From Mycolicibacterium anyangense (lineage in GTDB: Bacteria; Actinomycetota; Actinomycetes; Mycobacteriales; Mycobacteriaceae): a DNA stretch of 64,000 nt. Below, piece by piece: positions 54,522 to 63,939 of the stretch (position 1 is its first letter; each line of letters begins with the position of its first letter). The notes beneath the pieces are model-generated. The model was given only the letters and a program-made list of their open reading frames with translations. It had not been told where the DNA came from and searched no databases. The stretch spans positions 1,860,001 through 1,924,000 of the forward strand of contig NZ_AP022620.1 in NCBI RefSeq assembly GCF_010731855.1. Direction: 5' to 3'. Made by a program: the position numbers and the translations under genes.

Positions 54522-55181
54522 ATGGCTGACCCCTTTCCGCCGCCGCAGCAGGCCGGCGCCCAGGGGCAACCCTTCCCGGGTCAACCCGCCTATTCCGAGC
54601 CGTATCCCGACGACCGGTTCGCTCCCCCGGGCGCGCAGCCAACGCCCTACCCGGGGATGCTGCCGCCCGCGGTGTCGTACCCGAGCGCCAAGCCGCGTCG
54701 GCGCACAGCACTGTGGCTGAGCCTGTTGGCGCTGGTCGTGGTGGCGGCGGTCGTGGCAGCGGTGCTGGTCATCCGCACCGATCGGCCGGGCGCAACCGGC
54801 GGCGCGTTCACCGACGCGTCGACGAAATCCACGATCCAGAACTATCTGACCGCGCTGTCCAACGGCGATACCGAGACGATTGCGCGCAATACGTCGTGCG
54901 GCATGTTCGACGCGGTCAAGGACAAGCGGGCCGACCAGGCGCTGGCGCGGCTGGCCAGCGATGCGTTCCGCAGACAGTTCGCGCGCGCCGAGGTGATCTC
55001 GATCGACAAGATCGTGCCCTGGTCGTCGTATCAGGCCCAGGTGCTGTTCACCATGAAGGTGGCGCCGACGTCTGCCGCGCGCAACGGCCGCGACGAGGAG
55101 CAGGGTGTCGCGCAGATCCTGCGCCAGGACAACCAGCTGCTGGTGTGCTCGTACCTATTGCGAACGGCCGCCCAGTTCTAG
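54522..55181 (+). CDS. Membrane-anchored protein, Rv2203 homologue
   Basis: 219 residues: a Pro/Gln/Gly-rich cytoplasmic tail (about 65 residues, PPPQQAGAQGQPFPGQPAY), a basic KPRRR stop, one membrane helix (about residues 71-92) and an extracytoplasmic alpha/beta domain (STIQNYLTALSNGDTETIARNTSCGMFDAV...) that looks like an NTF2/DUF4878-type fold. Two cysteines outside (CGMF and LLVCSY) may form a disulfide. Function unknown. ATG 54522 has AGGAG 8 nt upstream. The stop codon lies in a 16-bp tandem duplication. Confidence 0.85.
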   Translation: MADPFPPPQQAGAQGQPFPGQPAYSEPYPDDRFAPPGAQPTPYPGMLPPAVSYPSAKPRRRTALWLSLLALVVVAAVVAAVLVIRTDRPGATGGAFTDASTKSTIQNYLTALSNGDTETIARNTSCGMFDAVKDKRADQALARLASDAFRRQFARAEVISIDKIVPWSSYQAQVLFTMKVAPTSAARNGRDEEQGVAQILRQDNQLLVCSYLLRTAAQF

Positions 55182-55213
55182 CTAGTTGGGGTTCTAGCTA
55201 GTTGGGCGGCCGT
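55164..55213. terminator. Long hairpin built on a 16-bp tandem duplication
   Basis: GTTCTAGCTAGTTGGG is repeated head to tail (55175-55190 and 55191-55206); the first copy holds the Rv2203-homologue TAG. Outer arms ACGGCCGCCCA (55164-55174) and TGGGCGGCCGT (55203-55213) form a perfect 11-bp stem, and the two CTAGCTAG copies can pair inside it for 8 more. It lies between convergent genes (the Fe-S protein gene ends at 55240) and probably terminates both. Confidence 0.75.
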
Positions 55214-55239
55214 CGCGTCAAACGTTCGTCAGGTACTTG

Positions 55240-55635
55240 TCAGTTGAACGAGTCGCCGCAGGCGCAGGAGCCGGTGGCGTTCGGGTTGTCGATGGTGAAG
55301 CCCTGCTTCTCGATCGTGTCGACGAAGTCGATGGTGGCGCCCTGCACGTAGGGGGCACTCATCCGGTCGACAGTCAGGTTCACGCCACCGAAGTCGACGA
55401 TGAGATCACCGTCGAGGGCGCGGTCGTCGAAGAACAGGTTGTAGCGAAGGCCGGCGCAACCACCGGGCTGCACGGCGATCCGCAGGGCGAGGTCGTCGCG
55501 GCCCTCCTGATCGAGCAGCGACTTGGCCTTGGCGGCCGCGGCGTCGGTCAACGTCACGCCGTGGGCGGCGGTCGCGGTCGTCAGGGCCGCGCCATCGGCA
55601 CCGGTCGTGGTGGTCGACTCGTCGGAAACAGTCAT
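55240..55635 (-). CDS. A-type Fe-S cluster carrier, HesB/IscA/ErpA family (Rv2204c homologue)
   Basis: 131-residue iron-sulfur cluster insertion protein. The three ligand cysteines are present: GGCAGLRYN near residue 60 and CAC in GSCACGDSF near the C-terminus. The core is almost identical to Rv2204c; the N-terminus is longer by a Thr/Ala-rich stretch. It probably delivers clusters to dehydratases or respiratory proteins such as the Rieske subunit (inference). GAGGGAGACGTA lies before ATG 55635. Confidence 0.93.
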   Translation of the reverse strand: MTVSDESTTTTGADGAALTTATAAHGVTLTDAAAAKAKSLLDQEGRDDLALRIAVQPGGCAGLRYNLFFDDRALDGDLIVDFGGVNLTVDRMSAPYVQGATIDFVDTIEKQGFTIDNPNATGSCACGDSFN

Positions 55636-55725
55636 TACGTCTCCCTCATACAGATGTCTGTGGTGGGTTCCCGTGGGGTGAGGCCCACCTCATCAACGGT
55701 ACCTTGTCCGGCCGCTATTCCCGAC

Positions 55726-56805
55726 TCAGACGCTGCCCAGCTGGGCCGCCGTGCGCTCGGCCAGTCCGGCGAGTTGGGCCGCGGCGTCATCCATGGCCCG
55801 CTGAACCGACCCGGCGTGGTCGGCGATCGAGTGGGCCGCCGTGATGCCGGCGTCGCGCAGGACCGCCGGATCCAGCGTCACCTGCCCGGCCAGCACCAGC
55901 ACCGGGATGCCCCGCGGTCTGGCTCCGGCCGCCAACGCGCTGACCACCTTGCCGTGCAGCGACTGGTCGTCGAAGCGACCCTCCCCGGTGACGATCACGT
56001 CGGCCGCCGCGATATCGGCGGCCAGCCCGGTGTGCTCGGCGATCACCGCCGCTCCCGACTCCCGGCGCCCGCCCAGCGCCAGCAGCGCCGCGCCCAGTCC
56101 CCCGGCCGCACCGGCACCGGGCTGGCTGCTCACCGGGCAGCCGGCCAGCGCGTCCAGGTGTACCGCCCAGTCGGTCAGTCGCTGTTCGAGGATCTCGACG
56201 GTCGGCGGGTCCGCGCCCTTCTGCGGCCCGAAGATGCGGGCGGCCCCCAACGGCCCCAGCAGCGGATGCTCCACGTCGGTGGCGGCGACCAGCCGGATTC
56301 CATCGAACCGCTCGCGGGCCGCGGCCGGCCCACCGAGTGCATCGATAAGGCCGCGACCGCCGTCGGTGCAGCCGCTGCCGCCCAGGCCGACGACGATCGT
56401 GCTGGCGCCGGCCAGCACGGCGGCCTCGACCAACTGGCCCACCCCGCGGCTGTGCGCGGCCAGCGCGGTCTGCGCGGTCGGCGGTCCGCCGAGCAGCGCC
56501 AGCCCGCAGGCCTGCGCGCACTCGATGTAGGCCGTGCCCGTGGCGGCGTCGTAGACCCACTCGGCGTCCACCTCGTCGGCCAGTGGCCCGGACACCCGGG
56601 CGTGCCGGACGCCGCCGAGCCGCTCGGCCAGCACCCCGACGAAGCCCGGACCACCGTCGGACTGCGGAGCCCGCACGACCTGATCGCCCGGTCGGGCCCG
56701 CAGCCAGCCGGCCGCGATGGCGTCCACCGCCTGCACCGCGGTCAGGCTGTCGCCGTAGCAGTCCGGGGCGACGAGCACCCGCAGGACGCCCGGGAAGCCA
56801 GTCAT
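55726..56805 (-). CDS. Glycerate kinase (Rv2205c homologue)
   Basis: 359-residue GK1-family enzyme making phosphoglycerate from D-glycerate. [25 protein letters not shown] is the family N-terminus; [20 protein letters not shown] (about residue 130) and [15 protein letters not shown] (about residue 275) are its signature loops. ATG 56805. It stands alone, divergent from the DUF3043 gene. Confidence 0.92.
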   Translation of the reverse strand: MTGFPGVLRVLVAPDCYGDSLTAVQAVDAIAAGWLRARPGDQVVRAPQSDGGPGFVGVLAERLGGVRHARVSGPLADEVDAEWVYDAATGTAYIECAQACGLALLGGPPTAQTALAAHSRGVGQLVEAAVLAGASTIVVGLGGSGCTDGGRGLIDALGGPAAARERFDGIRLVAATDVEHPLLGPLGAARIFGPQKGADPPTVEILEQRLTDWAVHLDALAGCPVSSQPGAGAAGGLGAALLALGGRRESGAAVIAEHTGLAADIAAADVIVTGEGRFDDQSLHGKVVSALAAGARPRGIPVLVLAGQVTLDPAVLRDAGITAAHSIADHAGSVQRAMDDAAAQLAGLAERTAAQLGSV

Positions 56806-56864
56806 TCCTGCAGGGTAAGGCGAGCCATCCAGAGGTGCATGCGCAGCGGCGCGGTACGGCGAAG

Positions 56865-56870
56865 TAACCT
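56865..56870 (+). promoter_or_regulatory. -10 element of the DUF3043 gene
   Basis: TAACCT, 7 nt before GTG 56878; no Shine-Dalgarno. Leaderless arrangement. It probably also drives cobUTS, which follow closely. Confidence 0.5.
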
Positions 56871-56877
56871 GGCAGGC

Positions 56878-57531
56878 GTGAAGCTGCTGGGCCGCAAGAA
56901 CGACGACGGCGACGCGCCGGAGGCCGAGCCGACGACCGAGATCGCGGAGTCGGCGGCTGGAACGACCGCGCCCAAGGGCAGGCCGACGCCCAAGCGCAGC
57001 CAGTCCGCCAAACGCCGCGGACCGGTCGCGCCCGCTCCGATGACCACCGCCGAGGCCCGCAAGCGCCGCAAGGAGCTGCGCGCGACGCAGTCCAAGGAGG
57101 AGCGCAAGGCCGACAAGCTGGCGCGCCGGGCCGCGATGAACGACCGCCGCGAGCGGATGATGGCCGGTGAAGAGGACTACCTGCTGCCCCGTGACAAGGG
57201 CCCGGTGCGCCGCTACGTCCGCGATATCGTCGACTCCCGGCGCAATCTGCTCGGCCTGTTCATGCCCGCCGCGCTCTTCATGATCTTCGTCATGCTGGCG
57301 CTGCCCAAGGTGCAGCTGTTGATCTCCCCCGCCATGCTCGTACTGATGGCGATCATGGGTCTGGATGCGGTGCTGCTGGGCCGCAAGGTGAACAAGGCGG
57401 TGGCCGCCAAGTTCCCGGACAACACCGAGGGCGCCTTCAAGCTCGGGCTCTACGCCGCTGGCCGGGCCTCTCAGCTGCGCCGCATGCGCGCCCCGCGACC
57501 TCGGGTCGAGCGCGGCGCCACGGTCTCCTGA
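56878..57531 (+). CDS. DUF3043 membrane protein (Rv2206 homologue)
   Basis: 217 residues. A long, highly charged N-terminal cytoplasmic region (about 120 residues, with [24 protein letters not shown]) is followed by two membrane helices (about residues 125-145 and 150-170) and the C-terminal [34 protein letters not shown], the DUF3043 hallmark. Function unknown. The cobU start is 14 bp after its stop. GTG 56878 fixes [10 protein letters not shown] as the N-terminus. Confidence 0.85.
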   Translation: MKLLGRKNDDGDAPEAEPTTEIAESAAGTTAPKGRPTPKRSQSAKRRGPVAPAPMTTAEARKRRKELRATQSKEERKADKLARRAAMNDRRERMMAGEEDYLLPRDKGPVRRYVRDIVDSRRNLLGLFMPAALFMIFVMLALPKVQLLISPAMLVLMAIMGLDAVLLGRKVNKAVAAKFPDNTEGAFKLGLYAAGRASQLRRMRAPRPRVERGATVS

Positions 57532-57545
57532 GCCCGTTCAGCACG

Positions 57546-58076
57546 GTGCGCACCCTGGTGCTCGGCGGAATCCGGTCGGGCAAATCGCGTTGGGCGGAGT
57601 CGGCGATCCGCGCCGGGCATCCGGTGCGCTACGTTGCCACCGGGCCCGCTGCTGATGCCGACGACTCGTCCTGGGCGCAGCGGGTGGCCCGGCACCGCGA
57701 CCGCAGGCCAACCGACTGGTCGACCGTGGAGACCACCGATCTGGCCGCGCAGTTGCGCGCCGAACCCGACGTCGCGACGCTCGTCGACGACATCGGCGGC
57801 TGGCTCACCGCGGCGCTCGACCGCAGCGGCTGGGAGCGCGGCACGGTAACGGCCGAGGTCGACGAATTGGCCACGGCCGTCGACGAATTCACCGGAACGC
57901 TGGTGCTGGTCAGCCCGGAGGTCGGGCTGACGGTGGTGCCGGCCACCGCGACCGGCCGGCGGTTCGCCGACGAACTGGGTCTGCTCAACCAACGACTCGC
58001 CGAGCACTGCGACCGGGTCGTACTGGTAGTCGCCGGACTGCCGGTCCAGGTCAAACCGACGGAGGTGCCGAACTGA
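57546..58076 (+). CDS. cobU: Adenosylcobinamide kinase/guanylyltransferase CobU
   Basis: Bifunctional enzyme of the lower-ligand branch of B12 synthesis: phosphorylates adenosylcobinamide and adds GMP. 176 residues with the P-loop [13 protein letters not shown] at residues 8-20, VRYVATG, RHRDRRP with the guanylated His, and [12 protein letters not shown] 57546. Its TGA overlaps the cobT ATG (TGATG). In M. tuberculosis, as I recall, cobU is at a separate locus (Rv0254c), whereas here cobU-cobT-cobS are together. Confidence 0.93.
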   Translation: MRTLVLGGIRSGKSRWAESAIRAGHPVRYVATGPAADADDSSWAQRVARHRDRRPTDWSTVETTDLAAQLRAEPDVATLVDDIGGWLTAALDRSGWERGTVTAEVDELATAVDEFTGTLVLVSPEVGLTVVPATATGRRFADELGLLNQRLAEHCDRVVLVVAGLPVQVKPTEVPN

Positions 58077-59113
58077 TGGAATTCTCCCCGGTTGTCCCAC
58101 CGGATTCCCGCGTCGCGGCGGCGGCCCGCCGCCGTCAGGAGATCCTCACCAAGCCCGCCGGCGCACTCGGCCGGCTCGAAGACCTTTCGGTGTGGGTGTC
58201 GTCATGCCAAGGGCTCTGTCCGCCACAGCAATTCGAGCACGCCCGGGTGGTGGTCTTCGCCGGTGACCACGGCGTGGCCCGCGCCGGAGTGTCGGCGTAC
58301 CCGCCTGAGGTGACCGCCCAGATGGTGTCGAACATCGAGGCCGGCGGTGCAGCGATCAACGTGCTGGGGCAGGCCGCCGGTGCCACGGTGCGGGTGGTCG
58401 ACATCGCGGTGGACTGCGACGGCCCGGACAGCGGCTACAAGGTGCGGCGTTCCAGTGGCAACATCGCGATCGAGGACGCGCTGCGCGATGACGAGGTGCA
58501 CGCGGCGATCGAGATCGGCAGGCGGATCGCCGACGAAGAGGTCGACGCCGGTGCCGACTTGTTGATCGCTGGTGACATGGGCATTGGAAACACCACGGCT
58601 GCAACGACATTGATCGCCACTCTGACAGACACCGAACCGGTGGCGGTCGTGGGCCGCGGCACCGGAATCGACGATGCGGGCTGGTCCCGCAAGACCGCGG
58701 CGGTGCGCGACGCGATGTACCGGGCGCGCCGGTTCCGGTCCGAGCCGGTCGCCCTGCTGCGGACGTGCGGCGGCGCGGACCTCGCCGCGATGGCCGGCTT
58801 CTGCGCGCAAGCGGCGGTGCGCCGCACTCCCCTGCTGCTGGACGGCCTCGTGGTGACCTCGGCAGCACTGGTCGCCGATCGCATGGCGCCCGGAGCGCGG
58901 GCTTGGTGGCAGGCCGGTCACCGGTCGACCGAACCGGCGCACACCCTGGCGCTGGACTACCTGGGCCTGGAGCCGATCGTCGATCTCGGGCTGCGCCTCG
59001 GCGAGGGCACCGGCGCGGCGGTGGCGCTGCCGATCGTGCGCGCCGCTGTGGCCACGTTGGCGTCGATGGCCACCTTCGAGGGTGCGGGCGTCTCGGACCG
59101 TCTTCCGGACTGA
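58076..59113 (+). CDS. cobT: Nicotinate-nucleotide--DMB phosphoribosyltransferase CobT
   Basis: Makes alpha-ribazole phosphate from nicotinate mononucleotide and dimethylbenzimidazole, the lower ligand of B12. 345 residues: [10 protein letters not shown] near residue 23, [20 protein letters not shown] about residue 60, [11 protein letters not shown] about residue 165, and the catalytic Glu in [14 protein letters not shown] about residue 307. ATG 58076; cobS follows 2 bp after its stop. Confidence 0.95.
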   Translation: MEFSPVVPPDSRVAAAARRRQEILTKPAGALGRLEDLSVWVSSCQGLCPPQQFEHARVVVFAGDHGVARAGVSAYPPEVTAQMVSNIEAGGAAINVLGQAAGATVRVVDIAVDCDGPDSGYKVRRSSGNIAIEDALRDDEVHAAIEIGRRIADEEVDAGADLLIAGDMGIGNTTAATTLIATLTDTEPVAVVGRGTGIDDAGWSRKTAAVRDAMYRARRFRSEPVALLRTCGGADLAAMAGFCAQAAVRRTPLLLDGLVVTSAALVADRMAPGARAWWQAGHRSTEPAHTLALDYLGLEPIVDLGLRLGEGTGAAVALPIVRAAVATLASMATFEGAGVSDRLPD

Positions 59114-59115
59114 TC

Positions 59116-59865
59116 GTGTTGGGCTCGCTGGCAACGGCTTTCGCGTTCGGCACGGTGGTGCCGGTGCCGTCGCGGGGCCCGGGCGTGGGCCGGGCGACCA
59201 TGTCGGTGTTCCCGGTCGTGGGTGTCGCGCTCGGCGCGCTGGCCGCCGGGCTGCTGTGGGTGGGCCGGTGGGCCTTCGGTCCGCACAGCGCGCTGGCCGG
59301 CATGCTGGCCGTGGCCGTGCTGTTGCTGATCACCAGGGGTCTGCACATCGACGGGTTGTCCGACACCGTCGACGGGCTGGGCTGCTACGGCCCACCCGAG
59401 CGCGCCCTGTCGGTGATGCGCGACGGTACCGCGGGCCCGTTCGGGGTTGCGGCCGTCGTCGTCGTCGTGATCACCCAGGCGTTGTCGTTCGCCGCGGCCC
59501 CGGCGGGGCTGGAGGGCTTGGCGGCGGTGATCACCGCGGTCACCACCGGGCGGGTCGCCGCGGTGCTGGCGTGTCGTCGTGCGGTACCCGCCGCACCGGG
59601 AAGTGTCCTGGGTGAGCTGGTCGCGGGTACCCAGCCGATCGCGGTGGTGGCGCTGTGGGTGGTGCTGGTCGGGGCGGTGTCGGCCGTGGCGACCGCTCGC
59701 CTCTGGCAGGGCCCAGTGACCGTCCTCGCTGTGCTCGGCCTGGCCGTGATTCTGGTTCGCCACTGCGTGCGGCGCTTCGGCGGGATCACCGGGGATGTAC
59801 TGGGCGCGGTCATCGAGCTGTCGACGACCCTGGCGGCAGTCGGGTTGGTCATTGCAGCACAGTGA
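59116..59865 (+). CDS. cobS: Adenosylcobinamide-GDP ribazoletransferase CobS
   Basis: Membrane-bound final step of cobalamin assembly, joining adenosylcobinamide-GDP to alpha-ribazole phosphate. 249 residues with six or seven hydrophobic helices; the cytoplasmic acidic motif [22 protein letters not shown]...[10 protein letters not shown] is the family active site. GTG 59116 directly follows cobT, completing a cobUTS operon. Confidence 0.94.
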   Translation: MLGSLATAFAFGTVVPVPSRGPGVGRATMSVFPVVGVALGALAAGLLWVGRWAFGPHSALAGMLAVAVLLLITRGLHIDGLSDTVDGLGCYGPPERALSVMRDGTAGPFGVAAVVVVVITQALSFAAAPAGLEGLAAVITAVTTGRVAAVLACRRAVPAAPGSVLGELVAGTQPIAVVALWVVLVGAVSAVATARLWQGPVTVLAVLGLAVILVRHCVRRFGGITGDVLGAVIELSTTLAAVGLVIAAQ

Positions 59866-59902
59866 GCGCACCGATTCGACGCGCTCATCCGTCTGCAACG
59901 GC

Positions 59903-59928
59903 TAACCTGTCGCGAAGGCGTCGCCTTC
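59903..59928 (+). promoter_or_regulatory. -10 element and small 5' hairpin before the GGDEF gene
   Basis: TAACCT (59903-59908) could start a 30-nt leader for the gene at 59944. The leader would begin with GAAGGC-GTC-GCCTTC (59914-59928), a tight 6-bp hairpin, before the ribosome-binding site AGGGGGTGAT. Confidence 0.4.
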
Positions 59929-59943
59929 ACCACAGGGGGTGAT

Positions 59944-61617
59944 ATGGACGAGGCGGGCAAGCTGCCTGACGCCGACTGGTTCTGTCGGATGGCCGACGGC
60001 AACGGGTTGGTGTTCTTCATTCTTCGGGTCCAGCCCGACCTGGCTTTTGAATTCGTCAACGACGCGGTGTACGCCCAGCTGGGTGTGCCGGCCACCGAAG
60101 CTCTTGCCGACGCGTCGGCGGTGCTGGGTCAGGTGAACGCGGGCTACACGGGGCGCCTCGCCGAAGCACTGGCGTTACCACCGGGCGAGGAATCCAGCAT
60201 CGAGTTGGTGTGGCGGCACCGGGACGGACATACCACCGCCAGCCGCATCCGGGTCCGGTCGCGGCAACGCGACGACGGCTCGGTGGTCCTCGAGGGCACC
60301 GCCCGCGACGTCACTCAGTTGCGCGAGGCCGAACTCGAACTGCAGCAGTCCGAGGAACGGCACCGGTTGCTGGCCGAGAACGCCTGGGAAGTCATCTGGA
60401 CCATGGCGATGGACACCACGATCACCTACGTCAGCCCGGCCGTCCAGCGGCACCGTGGCTTGACCCCGGACGAGGCGATGCGCGAATCCCTCGCCGAGGC
60501 GCTCACCCCGGAGTCCGCGGCACGGGCATTGGAGTACTTCCGCAGGGTTTTCCAGGCGAAGGAGGACGGCACCGAGCTGCCGACCTTCCGCGGCGAGATC
60601 GACTTCTACCGCAAGGACGGGTCGGTGATGTCGGCCGACCTGCAGGTGATCCCGCATCTCGACGGCAACGGTGAGCTCATCGAGCTGCTCGGGGTCAGCC
60701 GGGACATCAGCGAGCGCAAACGGGTCGAGGCCGAACTGCGCACATCCGAGGAGCGCTCCCGGCTGATGGCCGAGAACGCCTGGGAGATCATCTGGACCGC
60801 CGCCGTCGACGGGACGGTGACCTACGTGAGTCCGTCGGTGCAACGAGTTCGCGGGATCAGCGTGGAAGAGTCCATGAAACAACCGCTGAGCGAGATCTAT
60901 CCACCCGACTCAGCGGCCAGCATGCAGAACTATTTCATCGCCCTGCACACCGCGATCCGCACCGGCGCGCTGCCGCCGCCCTACCGGCAGGAAGTCGAGA
61001 TGTACCGCGGTGACGGCAGCATCATGATCGCCGAGACGCAGGTCATCCCGCACCTCGACGAGAACGGCACTCTTGTCGAAATCATCGGTGTGACAAGGGA
61101 TGTCAGTGACCGCAGGGCGTTCGAGTCGGAACTGCGACGACTGGCCGTCACCGATGCCCTGACCGGCGTGTGGAATCGGCGACACGGCGAGGAGCTGTTC
61201 AACGCCGAGCTGACCCAGGCCCGGGAGACCAGCAGGCCGCTGACCCTGCTGATGCTCGACATCGACCATTTCAAGGCGATCAACGATCGCTACGGCCACC
61301 AGGCCGGTGACCGCGTGCTGATCGAGGTCAGCCGCCGGCTGCAGACCAACTTGCCCAGCTCCGACATCGTGGCGCGGTGGGGCGGCGAGGAGTTCGTCAT
61401 CCTGTTGCGCGGTTCGGATATCGACGACGGGATGGCGACGGCCGAGAAGATCCGGGGGCAGATCGCCGACATGATCTTCAGCGACGTGGGACCGGTGACC
61501 GTCAGCATCGGTGCTGCCGAGCGGTGGTCGGGTGACGGCCTGGATTCCTGGCTGGCCCGTGCCGACGAGGCGCTCTACCGGGCCAAGCGGTCCGGCCGCA
61601 ACGCGGTCAGCGACTAG
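59944..61617 (+). CDS. PAS-PAS-PAS-GGDEF putative diguanylate cyclase
   Basis: 557-residue soluble signalling protein. Three PAS-type sensor domains (about residues 15-130, 137-255 and 258-380) precede a C-terminal GGDEF domain (about residues 385-550) with active-site GGEEF. PAS 2 and 3 are near-copies (SEERHRLLAENAWEVIWT and SEERSRLMAENAWEIIWT). The inhibitory I-site RxxD, five residues before GGEEF, is PxxD here, so product inhibition is probably lost. No membrane helix or EAL domain. The catalytic motif suggests c-di-GMP synthesis; the signal is unknown. Good Shine-Dalgarno before ATG 59944. Confidence 0.9.
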   Translation: MDEAGKLPDADWFCRMADGNGLVFFILRVQPDLAFEFVNDAVYAQLGVPATEALADASAVLGQVNAGYTGRLAEALALPPGEESSIELVWRHRDGHTTASRIRVRSRQRDDGSVVLEGTARDVTQLREAELELQQSEERHRLLAENAWEVIWTMAMDTTITYVSPAVQRHRGLTPDEAMRESLAEALTPESAARALEYFRRVFQAKEDGTELPTFRGEIDFYRKDGSVMSADLQVIPHLDGNGELIELLGVSRDISERKRVEAELRTSEERSRLMAENAWEIIWTAAVDGTVTYVSPSVQRVRGISVEESMKQPLSEIYPPDSAASMQNYFIALHTAIRTGALPPPYRQEVEMYRGDGSIMIAETQVIPHLDENGTLVEIIGVTRDVSDRRAFESELRRLAVTDALTGVWNRRHGEELFNAELTQARETSRPLTLLMLDIDHFKAINDRYGHQAGDRVLIEVSRRLQTNLPSSDIVARWGGEEFVILLRGSDIDDGMATAEKIRGQIADMIFSDVGPVTVSIGAAERWSGDGLDSWLARADEALYRAKRSGRNAVSD

Positions 61618-61632
61618 CGCGGTTGGCGCAGG

Positions 61633-62739
61633 CTAGCCGAGGCGGGCCATCCAGCCGTGTGTGTCAGCGAAGGTACCGCGCTGGATACCGGTCAGCGTGT
61701 CGCGCAACGCCATCGTCACCTCGCCGGGCTCTCCGTCGGCGATGGTGAACTCGCCTTCACCGAACTTCACGTGCGACACCGGCGTAATCACGGCCGCGGT
61801 GCCGCACGCGAACACCTCGGTGATCTCGCCGGCGGCCACGCCCTTGCGCCATTCCTCGATGTCGATCTTGCGTTCCTCGACGGCGAAACCGGCGTCACTG
61901 GCCAGCTGAAGCAGGGAGTCGCGGGTGATACCGGGCAGCAGCGACCCGGACAGTTCCGGGGTGACCAGCCGGGCCGACCCGCCGCTACCGAAGACGAAGA
62001 ACAGGTTCATCCCGCCCATCTCCTCGATGTAGCGGCGCTCGATCGCATCGAGCCACACCACTTGATCGCAGCCGTGCTCGGCGGCTTCGGCCTGCGCCAG
62101 CAGCGAAGCCGCATAATTGCCGCCGAACTTCGCCGCGCCGGTGCCACCGGGGCTGGCACGGACGTACTCGGTGGACAGCCACACACTGACCGGCTTGATA
62201 CCGCCCTTGAAGTAGGCACCGGCCGGCGAGGCGATCAGCAGGTAGCGGTACTCGTTCGCCGGCCGCACCCCCAGACCGGGTTCGGTGGCGATGACGAACG
62301 GCCGCAGATACAGCGACTCCTCACCACCGGCAGGCGGCACCCACTGCGCGTCGACAGCGATCAGTTGCTGCAGCGACTCGATGAACACCTCGTCGGGCAG
62401 TCCCGGGATGGCCAGCCGCCGCGCCGACGTCCGCAGTCGGGCACTGTTGGCCTCCGGCCGGAACGACACGATGGATCCGTCGGCCCAGCGGTAGGCCTTG
62501 AGCCCTTCGAAAATTTCCTGCGCGTAGTGCAGGACGATCGCCGAGGGGTCCAGTTCGATCGGCCCGTAGGGCAGCACGCGGGCGTCATGCCAGCCGAGAT
62601 CGTGGCTGTAGAGCACCGAGACCATGTGGTCGGTGTGGTAGCGGCCGAAGCCGGGATCGGCCAGGATCTGACCCCGTACCTCATCGCTCACTGGGTTCGC
62701 GTTGCGCTCAACCGTGAATGAGAGGGGGCCGTTGGTCAT
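61633..62739 (-). CDS. ilvE: Branched-chain amino acid aminotransferase IlvE
   Basis: PLP fold-type IV enzyme transaminating leucine, isoleucine and valine; in mycobacteria it also helps regenerate methionine. 368 residues: [18 protein letters not shown] with the substrate loop, [24 protein letters not shown] with the PLP lysine near residue 205, [11 protein letters not shown] and [15 protein letters not shown] 62739 directly after TACAAT plus 7 nt, so leaderless. Convergent with the GGDEF gene with a 15-bp gap and no visible terminator. Confidence 0.96.
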   Translation of the reverse strand: MTNGPLSFTVERNANPVSDEVRGQILADPGFGRYHTDHMVSVLYSHDLGWHDARVLPYGPIELDPSAIVLHYAQEIFEGLKAYRWADGSIVSFRPEANSARLRTSARRLAIPGLPDEVFIESLQQLIAVDAQWVPPAGGEESLYLRPFVIATEPGLGVRPANEYRYLLIASPAGAYFKGGIKPVSVWLSTEYVRASPGGTGAAKFGGNYAASLLAQAEAAEHGCDQVVWLDAIERRYIEEMGGMNLFFVFGSGGSARLVTPELSGSLLPGITRDSLLQLASDAGFAVEERKIDIEEWRKGVAAGEITEVFACGTAAVITPVSHVKFGEGEFTIADGEPGEVTMALRDTLTGIQRGTFADTHGWMARLG

Positions 62740-62746
62740 AGCTGGA

Positions 62747-62752
62747 ATTGTA
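62747..62752 (-). promoter_or_regulatory. -10 element of ilvE (leaderless type)
   Basis: TACAAT on the minus strand, 7 nt before ATG 62739. It is the best match to the mycobacterial -10 consensus among the start-proximal promoters in this window. Confidence 0.6.
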
Positions 62753-62800
62753 GACCGGGGCGCTAGCCGATTTCCCGGGTCGCTTCGCTCCTGCCCGCCG

Positions 62801-63901
62801 CTACCGAGTTTTGACCTCGACGAACGGCGGCTTGACCACCTCGCACTCCAGCGCCCGGCCGCGCACGTCGACCGTCACCGTCGCGCCGTCCTCGATTCCG
62901 GCGTCGGCGTCGATCAGGGCAAGGGCGATACCGACTTTCAGCGTCGGCGAGAAGGTGCCCGATGTCGTCACACCGACCGGGGTGGAGCCGTCGAGCACGG
63001 TCAGGTCCTGCCGGAGCACGCCGCGACCGACGGCCCGCAGGCCGCGCAGCAGCCGCCGGGGGCCGGCCTCCTTCTCGGCCAGCAGCGCGTCGCGGCCCCA
63101 GAAGGTGTCCTTCTTCCAGCCGATCGCCCAGCCGCACCGGGCTTGCAGAGGCGAGATGTCCAGCGACAGTTCGTGACCGTGCAGCGGGTAGCCCATCTCG
63201 GTGCGCAGGGTGTCGCGGGCGCCGAGGCCGGCCAGCTGACCGCCGGCTTCACCGACGGCGGCGACGAGGGCGTCGAACACCGTCGGCGCCGAGTCCCACG
63301 GCGGCAGCAGCTCATAGCCGTGCTCGCCGGTGTATCCGGTGCGGCAGACCCGCACCGGAATTCCGGAGTACTCGGCGTCGGCATAACCCATGTAGTCCAT
63401 GTCGGTGGGCAGTCCCAGTGCGGCCAGCACCTCGGTGGACCGCGGCCCCTGCACGGCCAGGACAGCATGCGACCGGTGTTCATCGGTGACCGAAATGTCT
63501 TGCGGTGCAAACTTTTTCAACTCAGCGACCACCGCAGCGGTGTTGGCGGCGTTGGGCACCAGGAAGATCTCGTCGTCGCTGACGTAGTAGGCGATCAGGT
63601 CGTCGATCACCCCACCGGAGGCCGTGCAGCACAGCGTGTACTGGGCCTTGCCCGGGCCGATCCGGCGCAGGTCGTTGGTCAGCGCGCTGTTGACGAACTC
63701 CGCCGCCCCCGGGCCGACGACCAGTGCCTTGCCGAGGTGGCTGACGTCGAACAAACCGACGGCCTCACGGGTCGCGGTGTGCTCGCCGACGGTGCCCGCA
63801 TAGGACACCGGCATCAGCCAGCCGCCGAAGGGGGCGAACGTGGCCCCCAGCTCGCGGTGCTGGTTTTCCAGGGGGCCGTGCAACAGCTCTGTGTCGGTCA
63901 C
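62801..63901 (-). CDS. gcvT: Glycine cleavage system aminomethyltransferase GcvT
   Basis: T-protein of the glycine cleavage system: releases ammonia from the aminomethylated H-protein and passes the methylene group to tetrahydrofolate. 366 residues: [31 protein letters not shown] with the catalytic Asp near residue 95, and [22 protein letters not shown] 63901 gives [10 protein letters not shown] at the N-terminus and has TAGGCT 8 nt upstream; TTG 63910 is a weaker alternative. It lies 61 bp before ilvE on the same strand. Confidence 0.95.
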   Translation of the reverse strand: MTDTELLHGPLENQHRELGATFAPFGGWLMPVSYAGTVGEHTATREAVGLFDVSHLGKALVVGPGAAEFVNSALTNDLRRIGPGKAQYTLCCTASGGVIDDLIAYYVSDDEIFLVPNAANTAAVVAELKKFAPQDISVTDEHRSHAVLAVQGPRSTEVLAALGLPTDMDYMGYADAEYSGIPVRVCRTGYTGEHGYELLPPWDSAPTVFDALVAAVGEAGGQLAGLGARDTLRTEMGYPLHGHELSLDISPLQARCGWAIGWKKDTFWGRDALLAEKEAGPRRLLRGLRAVGRGVLRQDLTVLDGSTPVGVTTSGTFSPTLKVGIALALIDADAGIEDGATVTVDVRGRALECEVVKPPFVEVKTR

Positions 63902-63909
63902 GGCCAACA

Positions 63910-63933
63910 AGCCTAGTGCCCCATCGTTAGGGT
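63910..63933. promoter_or_regulatory. Back-to-back -10 elements of gcvT and pepB
   Basis: TAGGCT (minus strand, 63910-63915) lies 8 nt before GTG 63901 of gcvT; TAGGGT (plus strand, 63928-63933) lies 6 nt before GTG 63940 of pepB. As with the Rv2175c/pknL pair, two leaderless promoters face away from each other in under 40 bp. Confidence 0.5.
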
Positions 63934-63939
63934 GAGGTC

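Noticed and set aside
55237..56877. A 540-codon in-frame extension before the DUF3043 gene.
   Set aside because: It runs antisense to the Fe-S protein and glycerate kinase genes; the leaderless GTG at 56878 explains the start.
57850..57895. Repeated GTCGACGAATT inside cobU.
   Set aside because: Two short copies in coding sequence encoding similar [11 protein letters not shown] residues; probably a normal helical repeat.
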